From assembly GCA_951804985.1 (NCBI GenBank), contig OX638130.1:122463593-122527592 (forward strand): DNA of 64,000 bases, given 5' to 3'. Positions 11,429 to 23,639 of the stretch are shown piece after piece (the first letter of the stretch is position 1; each line of letters starts with the position of its first letter). The notes beneath the pieces were generated by a model. The model searched no databases and was not told where the DNA came from. It saw only the letters and a program-made list of their open reading frames with translations. Source of the DNA: Dryomyza anilis. Lineage: Eukaryota; Arthropoda; Insecta; Diptera; Dryomyzidae. The position numbers and the translations under genes were made by a program.

Positions 11429-11766
11429 CACCTTCGTAATATCAGATTTTCCTACATATTTTCTTTTGATAAATTAAAGAAATTTCGTATAGTTTAAAGT
11501 ACTAAATTCAAATTTTATAACACGAAATTTGGGGTTTCTTATAGAAAATAAAGCGATGTTTAAAACCGCTCACCAGAAATTTCAAAATAGTTTCAGGTTC
11601 GATCTCAGCTAATAATATTAATTTACAACAATTGAAAGCAAGAATTAATAAACTTTTACAAAGTCAATACGAAATAAAGTAAAATTTAGTACTTTAAACT
11701 CTACCAAATTTAACTAATTTTTCAAAAAAACAAAATATATGTAGGAAAATCTGATGAACGTAGGTG
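11429..11766. mobile_element. Foldback element with ~85-bp inverted arms
   Basis: The left arm CACCTTCGTAATATCAGATT.. (11429-11515) is an inverted match to the right arm ending ..GGAAAATCTGATGAACGTAGGTG (about 11680-11766). Shared inner words include TTTCCTACATAT and GTTTAAAGTACTAAATT. About 338 bp with no coding capacity. Confidence 0.75.
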
Positions 11767-12007
11767 TATTTCGAGTATTCTGAGTATTATCGGAAAACTA
11801 TATATAATAGAAAAAATGATTTTCAGATTCGAACTCAGCAAACAATATTTATTTAAAATCATTGAAAACCATAAAATTTCATAAAATATTTCTTAATATA
11901 GCGCACCTCAAAATAATATTTTTTGTTTTTCTCTACTATTAACAACAAATATCAACTTAATTTATTAGAAACAAACTACTAAACATAAAAATCAAAACAT
12001 TTTGCAG

Positions 12008-12175
12008 CCCGAGACAGGCATCTTGATCGAGGATGCGTTCAGTGACTGGTGCGTCAAAACAAGATTTGTGACTGGGTCGCACCGTGAGGAGTATTTTCAT
12101 GGACGTGCTCCACTTCGTCGTGTCCAGTGCTGCACGCTACGTTGGCAGCAATGCCTACCCAGTAGCATTAAATAA
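12008..12175 (+). other. Exon-like island: open frame after a splice acceptor, ending in stop
   Basis: A GC-rich block of about 168 bp stands out of roughly 25% GC surroundings. It follows an acceptor-like ATTTTGCAG (ends 12007). From 12008 a 55-codon frame runs without interruption, beginning PETGILIEDAFSDW and ending CLPSSIK, to TAA at 12173-12175. AATAAA overlaps the stop. I see no upstream exon and do not recognise the peptide. It could be the last exon of an unseen gene, a conserved non-coding element or a retrotransposed fragment. The minus strand is also partly open, so coding strand is not certain. Confidence 0.35.
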
Positions 12176-12914
12176 ACTAATAATAATAAATAAACAAATT
12201 ATTACTGTTTATTACTGCTACGAATTTTTATTTTTAATTTTCAATATTTTTTTTTTGTATCTTTGCAGATATAAAAAATGTTCTACACAAATACAAAATG
12301 ATTGTCGGATTGTTACAATAACTGCGTGTGTTTATATAGCTTTGGAGTGCTCTGTGTTTTAAGATTTTTTTTATTTTATTTTTGGGTTGTACAGTTTTTA
12401 TGATTGCCATGCGGTTAGTTTCATCAATTCACAGTTCAGCCAATCAAGCCAAATTGTGCATGAAATTGTTGAAATATTTTTGGATTTTAGAATTTTTCAA
12501 ATTTCTGTTGCTAGAGACGAGTTAATTAAAATTAGGCATCAAGAAATAGCGCCCAATGAAATAATCTAAATTAAATAAACTAAAAAGGAAATAAATAAAT
12601 ATTAAAAATAATTAATAATAATGAAACTATACACAAAAATTAAATATTACTCAAAGAAAAAAAAAAGACTAAAATGTTCATAATGAAATAATACCAAAAA
12701 AAAAACGTTTAATAATACCCAATAACTCAGCACCGAAAACTCATGAAAAAATTGGTTTTAATTTAAAAAGTTAAATAACCTCGTAACTGAATGTAAAATT
12801 TCACCCAATATAAAATTGAAAAGAATAACCCCTACACATTTTTTTCTTTCGGCTTTATTTCAATTAAACCTACACAGATACAAAAGAACCTGCACCCAAA
12901 ATAAATATTAAACA
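12176..12914. other. A-rich non-coding stretch
   Basis: A/T-rich with many AATAAA words and poly-A runs. No gene seen. Confidence 0.45.
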
Positions 12915-13556
12915 TCCATAGTAGAAATTGTGCCTATGTGCCATTTTTACCATGTCAAAATCTGACCTGTTACATCACCAAAATGATCTGTCCATAAGCA
13001 GGTCATCCCTAATAGGGAAACCTAAAATAAATTGGAAATAACAATCAAACTATTCGATTATTATGGGCATTTTTAATTTTTTTCCCAGTCTGCCATATCT
13101 CGAAGACCTCCTATTCCTCGATGATTTCTCAAATAACTTCTTCTAATTTTTAAATGTTCTCGTATATTCAAATTCTTTGACAATATATAATATTTAAATA
13201 TTTATCGTATCGATATCACAATATTTTTCGACGCAGTCTCGAACTTTGGTTTTTATCGATATCGTTCTGATTTTTCAAAACTTCTCGTACCGAGAAAACT
13301 CCAACAGAACGTATCGATATCTACCGTTCATATATTTTAATTTGACGTTCGATATTGCTACGAGAAAGTGTCCGATATCGTGTGAATACTCGTAGTTTTC
13401 GACTTGATCTCGTAACGATATCGATTAATTGTAATTGGGTCATTACAGGGAACTGATCATTGCATATTTTTCTTGTCATAAACCGATCAGTTACATGACA
13501 AATATGATCTGAATATGAATATGATATACCCTATTAGTGTAAATTTCTACTAGGGA
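12915..13556. mobile_element. Foldback element, CCCTAGTAGAAATT family, copy 1
   Basis: Terminal inverted sequences are TCCATAGTAGAAATT at the left and AAATTTCTACTAGGGA at the right. Next to each end lie related TGATCTG/TGATCA words and TGTCAAAA/TGTCATAA words. The centre is rich in CGATATCG and TCTCGTACCGAGA. Related copies: 40020-40497, 40745-41085, 42060-42450 and 43470-43700. A 142-bp member with the same tips is at 27523-27664. Confidence 0.75.
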
Positions 13557-14377
13557 ATGGGTCTTTTGGAGTTTTTTGTTATGCCGATAATTAGAATGAA
13601 AACTTAATATAAATAATTTATTTAAATTTATATTTTTTTTTAACATTTTCATTAGCTAACAATAGCATAAACTAATCGGTGATTTATAAAATTTCTTTTC
13701 AGTACAAAAATCACTTCATTTGTTTAATTTCTTTGCAGAGTCGATATATATTGCCCAATATTCAAATTCATCTCTCTATTTCGATTGAAATACTTTTCGA
13801 ACGCGTCAATCAAAGTCAAGCAATTTTCTCGGTTCTGCGTCAGAGATTTCTTTGCGACGAACGACAAACCCATTCAACGCGCTCTAATTTGCCACCGCTA
13901 ATTTTAGATGCCTAGACCAATTTTTCAATTTCAATATTTTTCATTAGTTTCAAATTTTCCAATTGCAACAAAAATGGGTTTGTGTTTGTAGTGTAGTTTT
14001 TTGGGCGCATGGCGTGAAGAGTTTTTAATCGATGTTTTAATTTAAATAAATATGTATTGTTGCCAGGGGTGGATTGAGGTAACAGAAATCTTTATAATTT
14101 TTTTTTGTTAAAATTTGTTATTTGTTTTATTTTTTACGGTGTCTTTAAAATTATATATATGCTTAACATAAAACCATATATCGTATATTCTTAACATAAA
14201 TCGGCCCTTCACTTATAATCAGCGACCATATATTAGTAACGTCGACCCTTCCAAACCACATAATGTCCAATATACTGTCGAAAAAATCCACAGAAAATAG
14301 TGAATCGGGTGCATCTTTCCATCAGATAGGGCCCACATTCTACAATTAAAATAAAAATTTGGTTTTAGTATATATAA
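13557..14377. other. Non-coding stretch with one weak exon-like frame
   Basis: After an acceptor-like TTTCTTTGCAG (about 13738) a frame stays open for about 58 codons to TAG at about 13913 (plus strand). The peptide is not recognisable, and no partner exon is seen. 14050-14377 holds nothing recognised. Confidence 0.3.
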
Positions 14378-14563
14378 TTGCTGAAACTTCGCCGAATAAT
14401 TAATTTGCAGCATTGACGCACAAATATTCATATTAGCAAACAGAATTGCTGAATTGACGAAGAATAGCAAATGTTTTCATACAATTAGTGAATTTCATTG
14501 CTGTATTGATTAATGAATGCAATTAATGTCGGTTGCTATATTTACGTCTTTTTTTCTATGTGG
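14378..14563 (-). mobile_element. Family C element, copy 2 (partial)
   Basis: On the minus strand this reads CACATAGAAAAAAAGACGTA, ATATAGCAACCGACATTAAT, then AATTCAGCAATTCTGTTTGC. It matches 10517-10690 word for word in order. It ends inside the element near 14378. Confidence 0.75.
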
Positions 14564-15028
14564 AACTTGTACTTTCATCAGATATCCTTCGTAATCTAGC
14601 ATAACCTAACATATTAATTCTATCAGATCTATATATCTATATTTATTTATAGGTCCAATGCGGTATGTTCGATTGGCTGTTATAGTCAGTCCACCCCTGT
14701 CTGTTGCTACTCCCCATCAATATGTCTGTTTATGTCTGTCTGGGCCATGTGTATTTTGTTCAATAATATTGCTTGACATCAAAATTTGATGGCATCATGT
14801 GGTAAAAATGGCAACGCATTCTTATTTGTTGATTAATTACAAAAAATAAAAATATCCAATTCATTATTTAAATTATTTGCCGCAATAATATTTGTAAAAT
14901 TAATTGCCAAAACAATTAATGATTAGATGCATATGTTGTCTACCCTACATATTTATAATATTTATTTATTTTGAAATGTTTTATAAACGAAATGAATAAA
15001 AATCACAATTGCATCCAAAACTCCATTT
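14564..15028. other. AT-rich spacer, nothing recognised
   Basis: No gene or repeat could be supported between the family C fragment and the 19-bp array. Confidence 0.45.
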
Positions 15029-17170
15029 TCACCAAAAAATATTTTTTTCTTTAAAAATTCAATTTTTAACTAAACATTCAAATTTTCACTAAAAATTCAA
15101 ATGTTCACTAAAAATTCAATTTTTCACTAAAAATTCAAATTTTCACTAAAAATTCAATTTTTCACTATAAATTCAATTTTTCACTACAAATTCAATTTTT
15201 CACAATAAATTCAATTTTTAACCAGAAATTCAATTTTTCACTAAACAATTATTTTTCACTAAAAATTATTTTTTTCACTAAAACTTCAATTTTTCACTAA
15301 AAATTCAATTTTTCACTAAAAATTCAATTTTTCACTAAAAATTTAATTTTTCACTAAAAATTCAAATTTTCACTAAAAATTCAATTTTTCACTAAAAATT
15401 CAATTTTTCACTAAAAATTCAATTTTTCACTAAAAATTCAAATTTTCACTAAAAATTCAATTTTTCACTATAAATTCAATTTTTCACTACAAATTCAATT
15501 TTTCACAATAAATTCAATTTTTAACCAGAAATTCAATTTTTCACTAAACAATTATTTTTCACTAAAAATTATTTTTTTCACTAAAACTTCAATTTTTCAC
15601 TAAAAATTCAATTTTTCACTAAAAATTCAATTTTTCACTAAAAATTTAATTTTTCACTAAAAATTCAAATTTTCACTAAAAATTCAATTTTTCACTAAAA
15701 ATTCAATTTTTCACTAAAAATTCAATTTTTCACTAAAATTTAAAATTTTCATTAAAAATTCAAAATTCAATTTTTCACTAAAAATTAAATTTTTCACTGA
15801 AAATTCAATTTTTCACTAAAAATTCAATTTTTCACTAAAAATTCACTTTTTCACTAAAAATTAAATGTTCTCAATTTTTCACTAAAAATTAAAATTTTCA
15901 CAAAAATTAAAATTTTCACTAAAAATTAAATTTTTCACTAAAAATTCAATTTTTCACTAAAAATTCAATTTTTCACTAAACATTAGTTTTTCACTAAAAA
16001 TTAATTTTTTCACTAAAATTTCAAATTTTCACTAAAATTTCACTTTTTCACTAAAAATTAAATGTTCTCAATTTTTCACTAAAAATTAAAATTTTCACAA
16101 AAATTAAAATTTTCACTAAAAATTATTTTTTTCACTAAAACTTCAATTTTTCACTAAAAATTCAATTTTTCACTAAAAATTCAATTTTTCACTAAAAATT
16201 TAATTTTTCACTAAAAATTCAATTTTTCACTAAAAATTCAATTTTTCACTAAAAATTCAATTTTTCACTAAAAATTCAATTTTTCACTAAAAATTTAATA
16301 TATCACTAAAAATTAAATGTTTTACTAAAAATTCAATTTTTCACTAAAAATTCAATTTTTCACTAAAAATTCAATTTTTCACTAAACATTAGTTTTTCAC
16401 TAAAAATTAATTTTTTCACTAAAAATTCAATTTTTCACTAAAAATTCAATTTTTCACTAAAAATTAAATTGTTCACTAAAAATTCAATTTTTCACTAAAA
16501 ATTAAAATTTTCTCTAAAAATTCAAATTTTCACAAAAATTTCAAATTTTCACTAAAATTTCAATTTTTCACTAAAATTTCAAATTGAATTTTTCAAATTG
16601 AATTTTTCACCAAAAATTGAATTTATCACTAAAAATTTAATTTTTCACCAAAAATTGAATTTTTCACTAAAAATTGAATTTTTCACTAAAAATTGAATTT
16701 TGCACTGCAAATGCAATTTTTCATTAGAAATTCAAATTTTGACTAAAAATGCAAGTTTGCACTAAAAATTCAATTTTTCACTAAAAATTCAATTGTTCAC
16801 TAAAAATTTCAATTTTTCACTAAAATTTCAATTTTTCACTAAAAATTGAATTTTTCACTAAAAATTCAATTTTTCATTAGAAATGCAATTTTTCACTAAA
16901 AATGCAAGTTTTCACTAAAAATTCAATTTTTCACTAAAAATTCAAATTTTCGCTAAAAATTCAATTTTTCACTAAAAATTCAATTTTTCACCAAAAATTC
17001 AATTTTTCACTAAAAATTCAATTTTTCACTAAAAATTTAATTTTTCACTAAAAATTTAATTTTTCACTAAAAATTCAATTTTTCACTAAAAATTCAATTT
17101 TTTACTTATAATTAATTTTTTCACTAAAAATTAAATTTTACACTAAAAAATTAAATTTCACAAAAAAATA
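15029..17170 (+). repeat. 19-bp minisatellite array 1 (TTTTTCACTAAAAATTCAA)n
   Basis: About 110 imperfect copies of TTTTTCACTAAAAATTCAA in one orientation. Variants are clustered: a block with TTGAA in place of TTCAA at about 16590-16700, and CTATAAATT, CTACAAATT, AACCAGAAATT variants. These ordered variants repeat at 15221 and 15524, giving a 303-bp higher-order unit of about 16 monomers. Other internal duplications have offsets of about 197 and 406 bp. It lies 0.5 kb beyond the inferred 3' end of disco. The second array is at 47185-49320. Confidence 0.95.
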
Positions 17171-17657
17171 TTTTTTTTATTGAAAATAATTTATTTTCGG
17201 TTTTTCGAAATTTTCCAAGTCGGTGTTGAAAATCATTATAAATCTATTATGTTGATAAATAATAATGACTGTACTCGATATTCTGAAATCGCAGACATAA
17301 GCAATTTTTTTATTAAAATTTGTTTATCCTGTCACAGGCCTACCTAGTGATTCAGTGTTACAAATTTTATAAGAATCAACAACCGGATTAAAACCCACTG
17401 AATATCTTAATGTTTTTCAGTGTGTCCCTAATTATTTTTTTCGGGAAAATAAATGTTGAGACAATATAATGTAGTTATATTGTTCTAGAGTCAGATCTTG
17501 CAAGCCTCTTTATATAAAAAATGATCAATTTTTCCAATAAGATCAATTTGAAGACCATCCGAAAATTTCTCTAAATAAAAAAATTTTAAGACCATCTAAT
17601 AAATTTGTCCAGTAAGAAAAAACACTGAATTTTTAATTTTTCGTATAAATTTTATAG
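17171..17657. other. Spacer between the 19-bp array and the inferred disco 3' end
   Basis: AT-rich. A further AATAAA (minus) at 17310-17315 could serve as a more distal poly(A) signal. Nothing else seen. Confidence 0.4.
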
Positions 17658-17663
17658 TTTATT
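17658..17663 (-). terminator. disco: Candidate poly(A) signal of disco
   Basis: TTTATT on the plus strand is AATAAA on the minus strand. It is the first canonical hexamer downstream of the disco stop codon at 18322, implying a 3' UTR of about 660 nt (about 17640-18321). Position and motif are seen; use is inferred. Confidence 0.5.
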
Positions 17664-18321
17664 TTAAATATTTAATATTTAGTTATTTAATTGTAGAGTG
17701 AAACATTTTCATTTGTATTATATTTCGCTAAAACTATAACCACTTAAAATTACTAAGCACTAAAAATATCAGATATGTTACACACATTGTTTAAACAATT
17801 CAAAATGTACATTGAAAATGATTCAAGTAGACACAATTAATAATTAACGTATACTTTAGTAGAAACACTTTTAATTTAAGTATAAAAATACTAAGAAAAT
17901 TAAATACGAAACTTATTAAAATAGGAATCATTGCAAAAGCTCTTGAGTATAGATAAAAATATTAAAAAATATACATTGCATAAAATTTAAATAAACTAAA
18001 TTAGGAAGATTGCGAAAAAGAGCGCGAAAGAGACAACATTATTGCACATTTGCTGAGCGTTACTTAGCGAGGGTGCCTGTGCGGTGCGTTCAGTAGAAAT
18101 AAATTACAAATTATACTAAAATTAGTTTCGAGTCAAAATTGAATACTTTTGTAGGTAAATCGATGAATACTTTGCTTTGAGTACTTAAAATAATTTAAAT
18201 AAAATTAAAAAATTACACAGCTAACATGTGAGACAACTATACAACAAGGTAACGACGTAACAACCCTTTGAAAAATAAAAATATAAAACCCCTTATGAAG
18301 TACGGAAGTACGCAAAACTTT

Positions 18322-19719
18322 TTAGACGGAGATCGCATTCGTGGAGAGTTCGCTGTACTGCGCCTTCAGGCTGTTGTTCATCAGCATTGAGCGGTAGACC
18401 TCGGAGAGCAGATTCCACATGGGTGGCGCAGGTGCACCGCTGCCCTCGGTTGACTCTGAGGCGGTGGCATTTGCGGCAGCAGCAGCGGCGGCGGCAGCAA
18501 ACATTTGGTTCTGCAGCAACAGCATATGCTCGGCCTCGATGCTGCTCTGAAATTTCTTTGACTGCGAGGCGGCATCGGCGGCGGCGACCGAGAGATCTAG
18601 CGATGACTGCTCCTCAACGACGTCCATGGCGTCATCAACGCTGCGCTTGCGTTTGCCCAGCAGACAGTCGACAGAGAAACTGGCGGACAACTTGACGCTG
18701 GACGTCGCGCTTTGTGGACTGTGGCAACTGACGGCGGCGGACATGGCATTGGAGGCGGGGCTGTGCAGACGTGCGTCAGCGGCGACATCGTCTTCGTGAC
18801 GCTTACGTAGCGAAAAGTCTAGCGGCTCGTTCGAGTCCTCGCAGTGTGTATGATGTGCGGACGCATCGTTGGACATGACCGAGATGATTTCCTTGTCGTC
18901 TTCGTCCTCCTCATCGTCTTCGTCGACGGCAAACATTTCACGTGCATCGCGACTGTAATCCTCGGCATCGCTGTGACTGACGCTTGAGCCGTTCGTGTGC
19001 ACATCCAGAATATAGCCGTCATCTTCATCCTCGGCGTCGGAGCTGCCGCCGGCAGAGTCTGTGTGTTGGGAGGAGTGTGCGGCAGCCAAGGCGGCGCTGT
19101 TCATATAGTGCTCCTGACTGGCAAACATATGTTGAAAGCTGTTGCCATTCACTGGCGAATGCGTTGCCCCGGCATATTCGCCGAACATTGCAGCTGGATG
19201 TGGATACGCGGCGCCTACAGACGACGCAGGCAACAAACCAGGAAAAGCGGGCAAACCGGGCAAACTGGCGGGCGACAGCGGAAACACGGGAAACTGTTGT
19301 GCGGTGCGGCCATCATGCGGTGAGATCTTGCGGCGAATATGCGGCGAATGCAGCTTGGGATTGGGGTTGGCGCTGTGACGATTGCGCGAACGGCGCGAGC
19401 TGAAGACCATGCTGCAGCCCTCGACGGTGCATTTGTGCATCTCACGTAGATGCACTGCCGAAAAGTGTATCTTGAGGGCGCCCTTATCGCAGAAAGTCTT
19501 AAAGCAGATGGAGCACTGAACGCGCTTCTTGCCCGTGGCGGGATTGATGAACTGACCGGCCATGTTGATGGGCGGTGAGCCCCAGCGTTTGGGTTTGTGT
19601 TCGAGGGGCGATGTGGCGGGTGAGCTGGCGCCCGAATGGCTCGAATGAGCAGAGTGACCGGCGGCGGGGTGACCCAGCATATAGGCGGGCGGCATGAAAG
19701 CGGACATGAGATGCTCCAT
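18322..19719 (-). CDS. disco: Disconnected-type paired zinc-finger transcription factor
   Basis: The 465-residue protein is intact from ATG 19719 to the stop at 18322, in one exon. Its start ([17 protein letters not shown]) resembles fly Disco, and the [20 protein letters not shown] segment (45-64) precedes the fingers as in that family. Finger 1: C69, C72, H85, H90. Finger 2: C97, C102, H115 with a further His at 124. [20 protein letters not shown] follows (118-137), a basonuclin/Disco hallmark. Then come Pro-rich, acidic (228-234, 266-277), [10 protein letters not shown] (298-307, CtBP-motif-like, by inference), LLGKRKR (353-359, possible NLS), SLDLSV (373-378) and a poly-Ala run near 408. 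In Drosophila, Disco and its paralogue Disco-r are nuclear factors needed for larval optic nerve wiring and gnathal/ventral appendage patterning. The short length and N terminus favour disco over disco-r. Confidence 0.93.
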   Translation of the reverse strand: MEHLMSAFMPPAYMLGHPAAGHSAHSSHSGASSPATSPLEHKPKRWGSPPINMAGQFINPATGKKRVQCSICFKTFCDKGALKIHFSAVHLREMHKCTVEGCSMVFSSRRSRNRHSANPNPKLHSPHIRRKISPHDGRTAQQFPVFPLSPASLPGLPAFPGLLPASSVGAAYPHPAAMFGEYAGATHSPVNGNSFQHMFASQEHYMNSAALAAAHSSQHTDSAGGSSDAEDEDDGYILDVHTNGSSVSHSDAEDYSRDAREMFAVDEDDEEDEDDKEIISVMSNDASAHHTHCEDSNEPLDFSLRKRHEDDVAADARLHSPASNAMSAAVSCHSPQSATSSVKLSASFSVDCLLGKRKRSVDDAMDVVEEQSSLDLSVAAADAASQSKKFQSSIEAEHMLLLQNQMFAAAAAAAAANATASESTEGSGAPAPPMWNLLSEVYRSMLMNNSLKAQYSELSTNAISV

Positions 19720-19755
19720 ATTGTGTTTGGCGTTAATTAAAGTTTGTGGTTGAAA

Positions 19756-19790
19756 CTGAAAGTAGAAGAAAAGAAGGACAAATTAGTAAA
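19756..19790 (-). other. disco: Splice acceptor before the disco coding exon
   Basis: On the minus strand: a branch-point-like TTTACTAAT, a pyrimidine tract CCTTCTTTTCTTCTACTTT, then CAG ending at 19756. The exon starts at 19755, leaving 36 nt of 5' UTR before the ATG at 19719. It is a textbook acceptor and implies a separate upstream non-coding exon. Confidence 0.8.
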
Positions 19791-20017
19791 TCGGTTTTTT
19801 CAATTTTTGTATAAAATGCTTTTGATATGCTTAATATAAAAAAATAACTAAATTTTGATCAGAGTAATATCCGGCACAAAGCCTTTAGCCTGATTTCTCA
19901 AGTGCCACTGCCGCGCCGCTTGAAGCTGCCTGTCAGTCTAGCGTCGTACTGTCACTCTGATCTTCGTTTGAATTTGAATGAATGGCGGTATTTGTTGTGC
20001 GTCATATGTGCATGATC

Positions 20018-20089
20018 AGCATGATCGGTGCAGGGCAAAAATGACATTTATTATGAAATGCGGCACAGCATTTCCTGGCTGATCATGCT
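20018..20089. repeat. Short inverted repeat upstream of disco
   Basis: AGCATGATCGGTGCAGG (20018-20034) is a near inverted match to CCTGGCTGATCATGCT (20074-20089), with a loop of about 39 nt. TGATCAGCATGATC lies at the left arm. It may be a hairpin or paired binding sites. Confidence 0.45.
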
Positions 20090-23000
20090 GATAAGGCGTG
20101 CATTTAATTTGCGATCGCGACGATCGTTGCGTCATACGAAAAGCATTAGAAACACAAAGTTGCTAATTTGCAGTTAAAAAGCAGGCATTAAATGACAAAA
20201 TAAGTGAAAATAGAAATATTTAATAAATGAAATCATTAAAAATAAATAAAATGTGATATTAGTAAGTTGATCTTTATCAGAAAAACCTCGCGAAATATGT
20301 CAAATCAGCTGCAATATTATTTTTTCCTATTTACACTGCTTCAGCTTCAGGAACTTCCATAACCCGAAGAGTTATTTGAACAATATGAACTGAGCATGAT
20401 CGTGTCTGCCCTAGTATACACTAAAAACGATCGTGTTCGACCAAACTAAATTTCATATTATACATTTTAGTGCTCTGTTCTGCAGTAACGGAAAAGATTA
20501 AAAAGAAAAAGAGCATCTTCAAAGAATGTCACATCATGCAATACACAAAAATCACGCGATCGTGCGAAGGACAAAATGAGCATTCCTTTTATTTTGTGCA
20601 GGATAAGCGCTGCAGACTGTTGGGAAAAATAAAAAAATCAAAAACAAAAAATCATAAACAAAAGACAAAGCTGCTGAAAAGCAAGCAAAACAAGTCATAA
20701 ATTCAAGTGATCTGCGCAAGATCGCCACGCAGAGATTTGAAAATAAATGCGAATGGCAACGCCTTATTGTCATTATAGGGCACTTGAGTCCAAGAACCGA
20801 ACGAGGGCATACAAAAAAATCAAGTGTCCTTTCAAAGCACTCGAACGCAACGACGATCGCGATGTCGAAAACGTCATCGACGATCGTCGCCGCATAACAT
20901 GTTGACGCAAAGAGGTAACGTAATTTTGCGCAGCAACTATAATTACGTTTATTTTTGAGAATATGACATATTGATTGTCATTGCAAAAAGGGAATACTAA
21001 ACAAAAATTCACAAAAGGACTCAAAAAATAACAAGATTTTTTGATTATAGTCATTGTCGACAAGGCAACGTGACACGACGGTCATTGTTGAATTTGTCAA
21101 AAAGCAGCGAACGAACGAGGGAAATTATAAAAATTAAGGTTGTTTCACTATAATTAAAGATCTACAGATTTTACTTATCGATCGTAAATAATTATATATT
21201 TTATGTTTTCTTTGCGTACAACAAAACCGACAAAAGATTGCGTCTGTCCAGCTTTAGCTTTGTCACCTTTTATAATCAAACATCACAAAAAATTAAAAAA
21301 AAAACATGTAAAAAAAAAACCGAAAATAAATGTACTACGTAAAAGAGCATATTGTAAATTTTCGTTCGTGATCGTTACGATGCCTGCGCATGTCATTTAA
21401 TGATCGTCGTCGTTGTCGTGTCGCAAGAAATGTCAAGTTGACATTTAGCTGCTCAAACAGATCTACAAGTCATAAAAATGACAGTAGTTCGTAGTACGTA
21501 CGATGATCGTCACTCAGACAGTTGGACTTTTGTGTAAAGATCTCTTTGTGTCCAGCAAAATAAAGAAGCACCCAACAACTGACGACGACGACAACAACAT
21601 TTTTGATGTTGATTTATTATCGGTCGCGATCGGTGCTGCTGCGGCTTAAGACGAGATCATTAACATTTAGATTGGATTTGTTGCTGCTGTTTCTGTTGCT
21701 GTTGTTGCTTGTAATTGTTAACAACATCAAGCTGAACTTAATGTGTTTTTTTTTTGTTGGGTTTTGCTTGTTTTGTCAGATGACAAAAATCATCTGAAAA
21801 AATCAATCTTGGTCACAAAATTTAACTCTGCGCCACGATCACTAATTATGCAAAAAGCTACCGCCTGTTGCTGCTGGTGCTTGTTATGGCTGATTTTGTG
21901 GCTTGTTTTTCTTGGTTAATAGCAGCATTTATAATATAAAAAATAGTTTACAGGCTTTTGTGTGGTTCTCTAATTGTTCGAAAAGAAACAGTCGATTGAT
22001 GTATATGACGACGAGGTGACGCTTTTAACACTTTTGTGACGAAGGGTTTTTTAAGATTTTATATATTTAATTCTTATCAAATATCTATAGCAATTAAAAA
22101 AGAGCCTAATAAAAGTATATATTTGATTTAAATTTATTTATTAAATTTTTAATGAATTTCTAGTTATTATATTGAATTTATTTTTATATTTTCATTGTTT
22201 TTAAAGTGTTTAAGAATTTGATATTTTAACAAATTGTGCAAAATAAATAGTTTAAAAAAAGACCTGTGCCAATTTGACTCTTTTAGGCACACTTGGGTTA
22301 AGTGAAGCCTTTCAACACACAGTAGGCGCACTTTTTGCGCCCTAGCGCTAAAACCCTTAACTCTTTTAAAGCATTTTCAGTTCGCCTGAATGCCGCTCAA
22401 TGTCAAGCTTTGCTTTCAAGCCACAAGCAAAGGCAAACAGTGTAGCGTTTACAGATTTTACGAGCCCATTAGAAAGATAAATTAACACAGCAACATCGAC
22501 ATCGACAGCAGCAACACTTTTTCGAATGCACGCTGTGTGTGTATTTTGTAGACAAGACGACAAAAATCTATGTGATCTCGGCTCAAACTCAAGTAGCATG
22601 TGGGGCAGTAGAGACTGTTTTTATTTTTTTTTCTTGAAACAGGGAGCCTACACAAGATAACCACAACTCGGCGCTCATAAAAATCGAATACCAGTAGTAT
22701 GTAGTATGTCTATCTGTCCGTCTTGGCGGCTCTTTTGCATCTTTTTTGAACGCTTTAGTGGACAATGTCTAAAATGTTTAATGACACGAAGTAGGTAACA
22801 ACAAAATTAATTGAAAGATTAAACTTTCAGAAAACCTGACAACTGGTTCAATGACTGCCAACGTAATTAGATTTTTTTTTTTGTATTTTAGTTTTGATTT
22901 TGTTTAGTGCACTTGTCCCAGTCGATTTTGTTTCATTTTTATTATTTCATTATAAAATTGTAAGCCATTTTCAAGAGTTTAGAACATGCTAAGCAAACAA

Positions 23001-23639
23001 GGCTTAAACTGAAGACCAGCTCAAACTGAGAATTAGAACAATTAGTGTTGACGACGACGACGTCCAAGTTTAAGTGTCAATAAAAGCCACATGAGCAGCT
23101 GTTTTGATTTTAATTGTCTCTAATGCAAGTCTCTACACGAAGACCTTTTAGAATAATACAAAATATAGGTTGTTTTATTTTTTCGAGTATAACTAGTGAT
23201 AGTTTGAGCACAGCTTTCATAAGCTATAATTTGACGTTTGATTGACAGCACTCTGAAAAATGCACTAATGCAAGCCAACTAATGTTTTATAGGCGACCCA
23301 GTCGTGCTGCGGTTTTGGAACTTTGAACTGTGTTTATTTTTATAGTTTATAGCATTTTAATGTGCCTTAGTTTTCTCACAGTTGCTGGCAGATTATAACC
23401 TTTTTAATAAGCAAATCTTTAAAACGTTTTACGTCAGGCGGTCTGACATTAGTTTGAGTCGTAAAGTTATGGTTTTTGTGAGGGGTTTTTTTATGGAGGG
23501 GGAATAACACTTTCGCTGGTGGCGCATAATTTGTGAATTTTAGTTGTGGGAAATTTACAAATTTCTTGAGAAAAATTATTAGGCTTTTAGATTAACTGAA
23601 TTCAAAAGTTAACAAATGAATGAAATATTTTGTAATATA

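Noticed and set aside
15029..17170. CRISPR-like appearance of the 19-bp arrays
   Set aside because: Units are contiguous with no unique spacers, in a eukaryotic genome; this is a minisatellite.
18381..19445. Several frames of 60-139 codons overlapping disco on either strand
   Set aside because: Shadows of the GC-rich disco coding exon in other frames.
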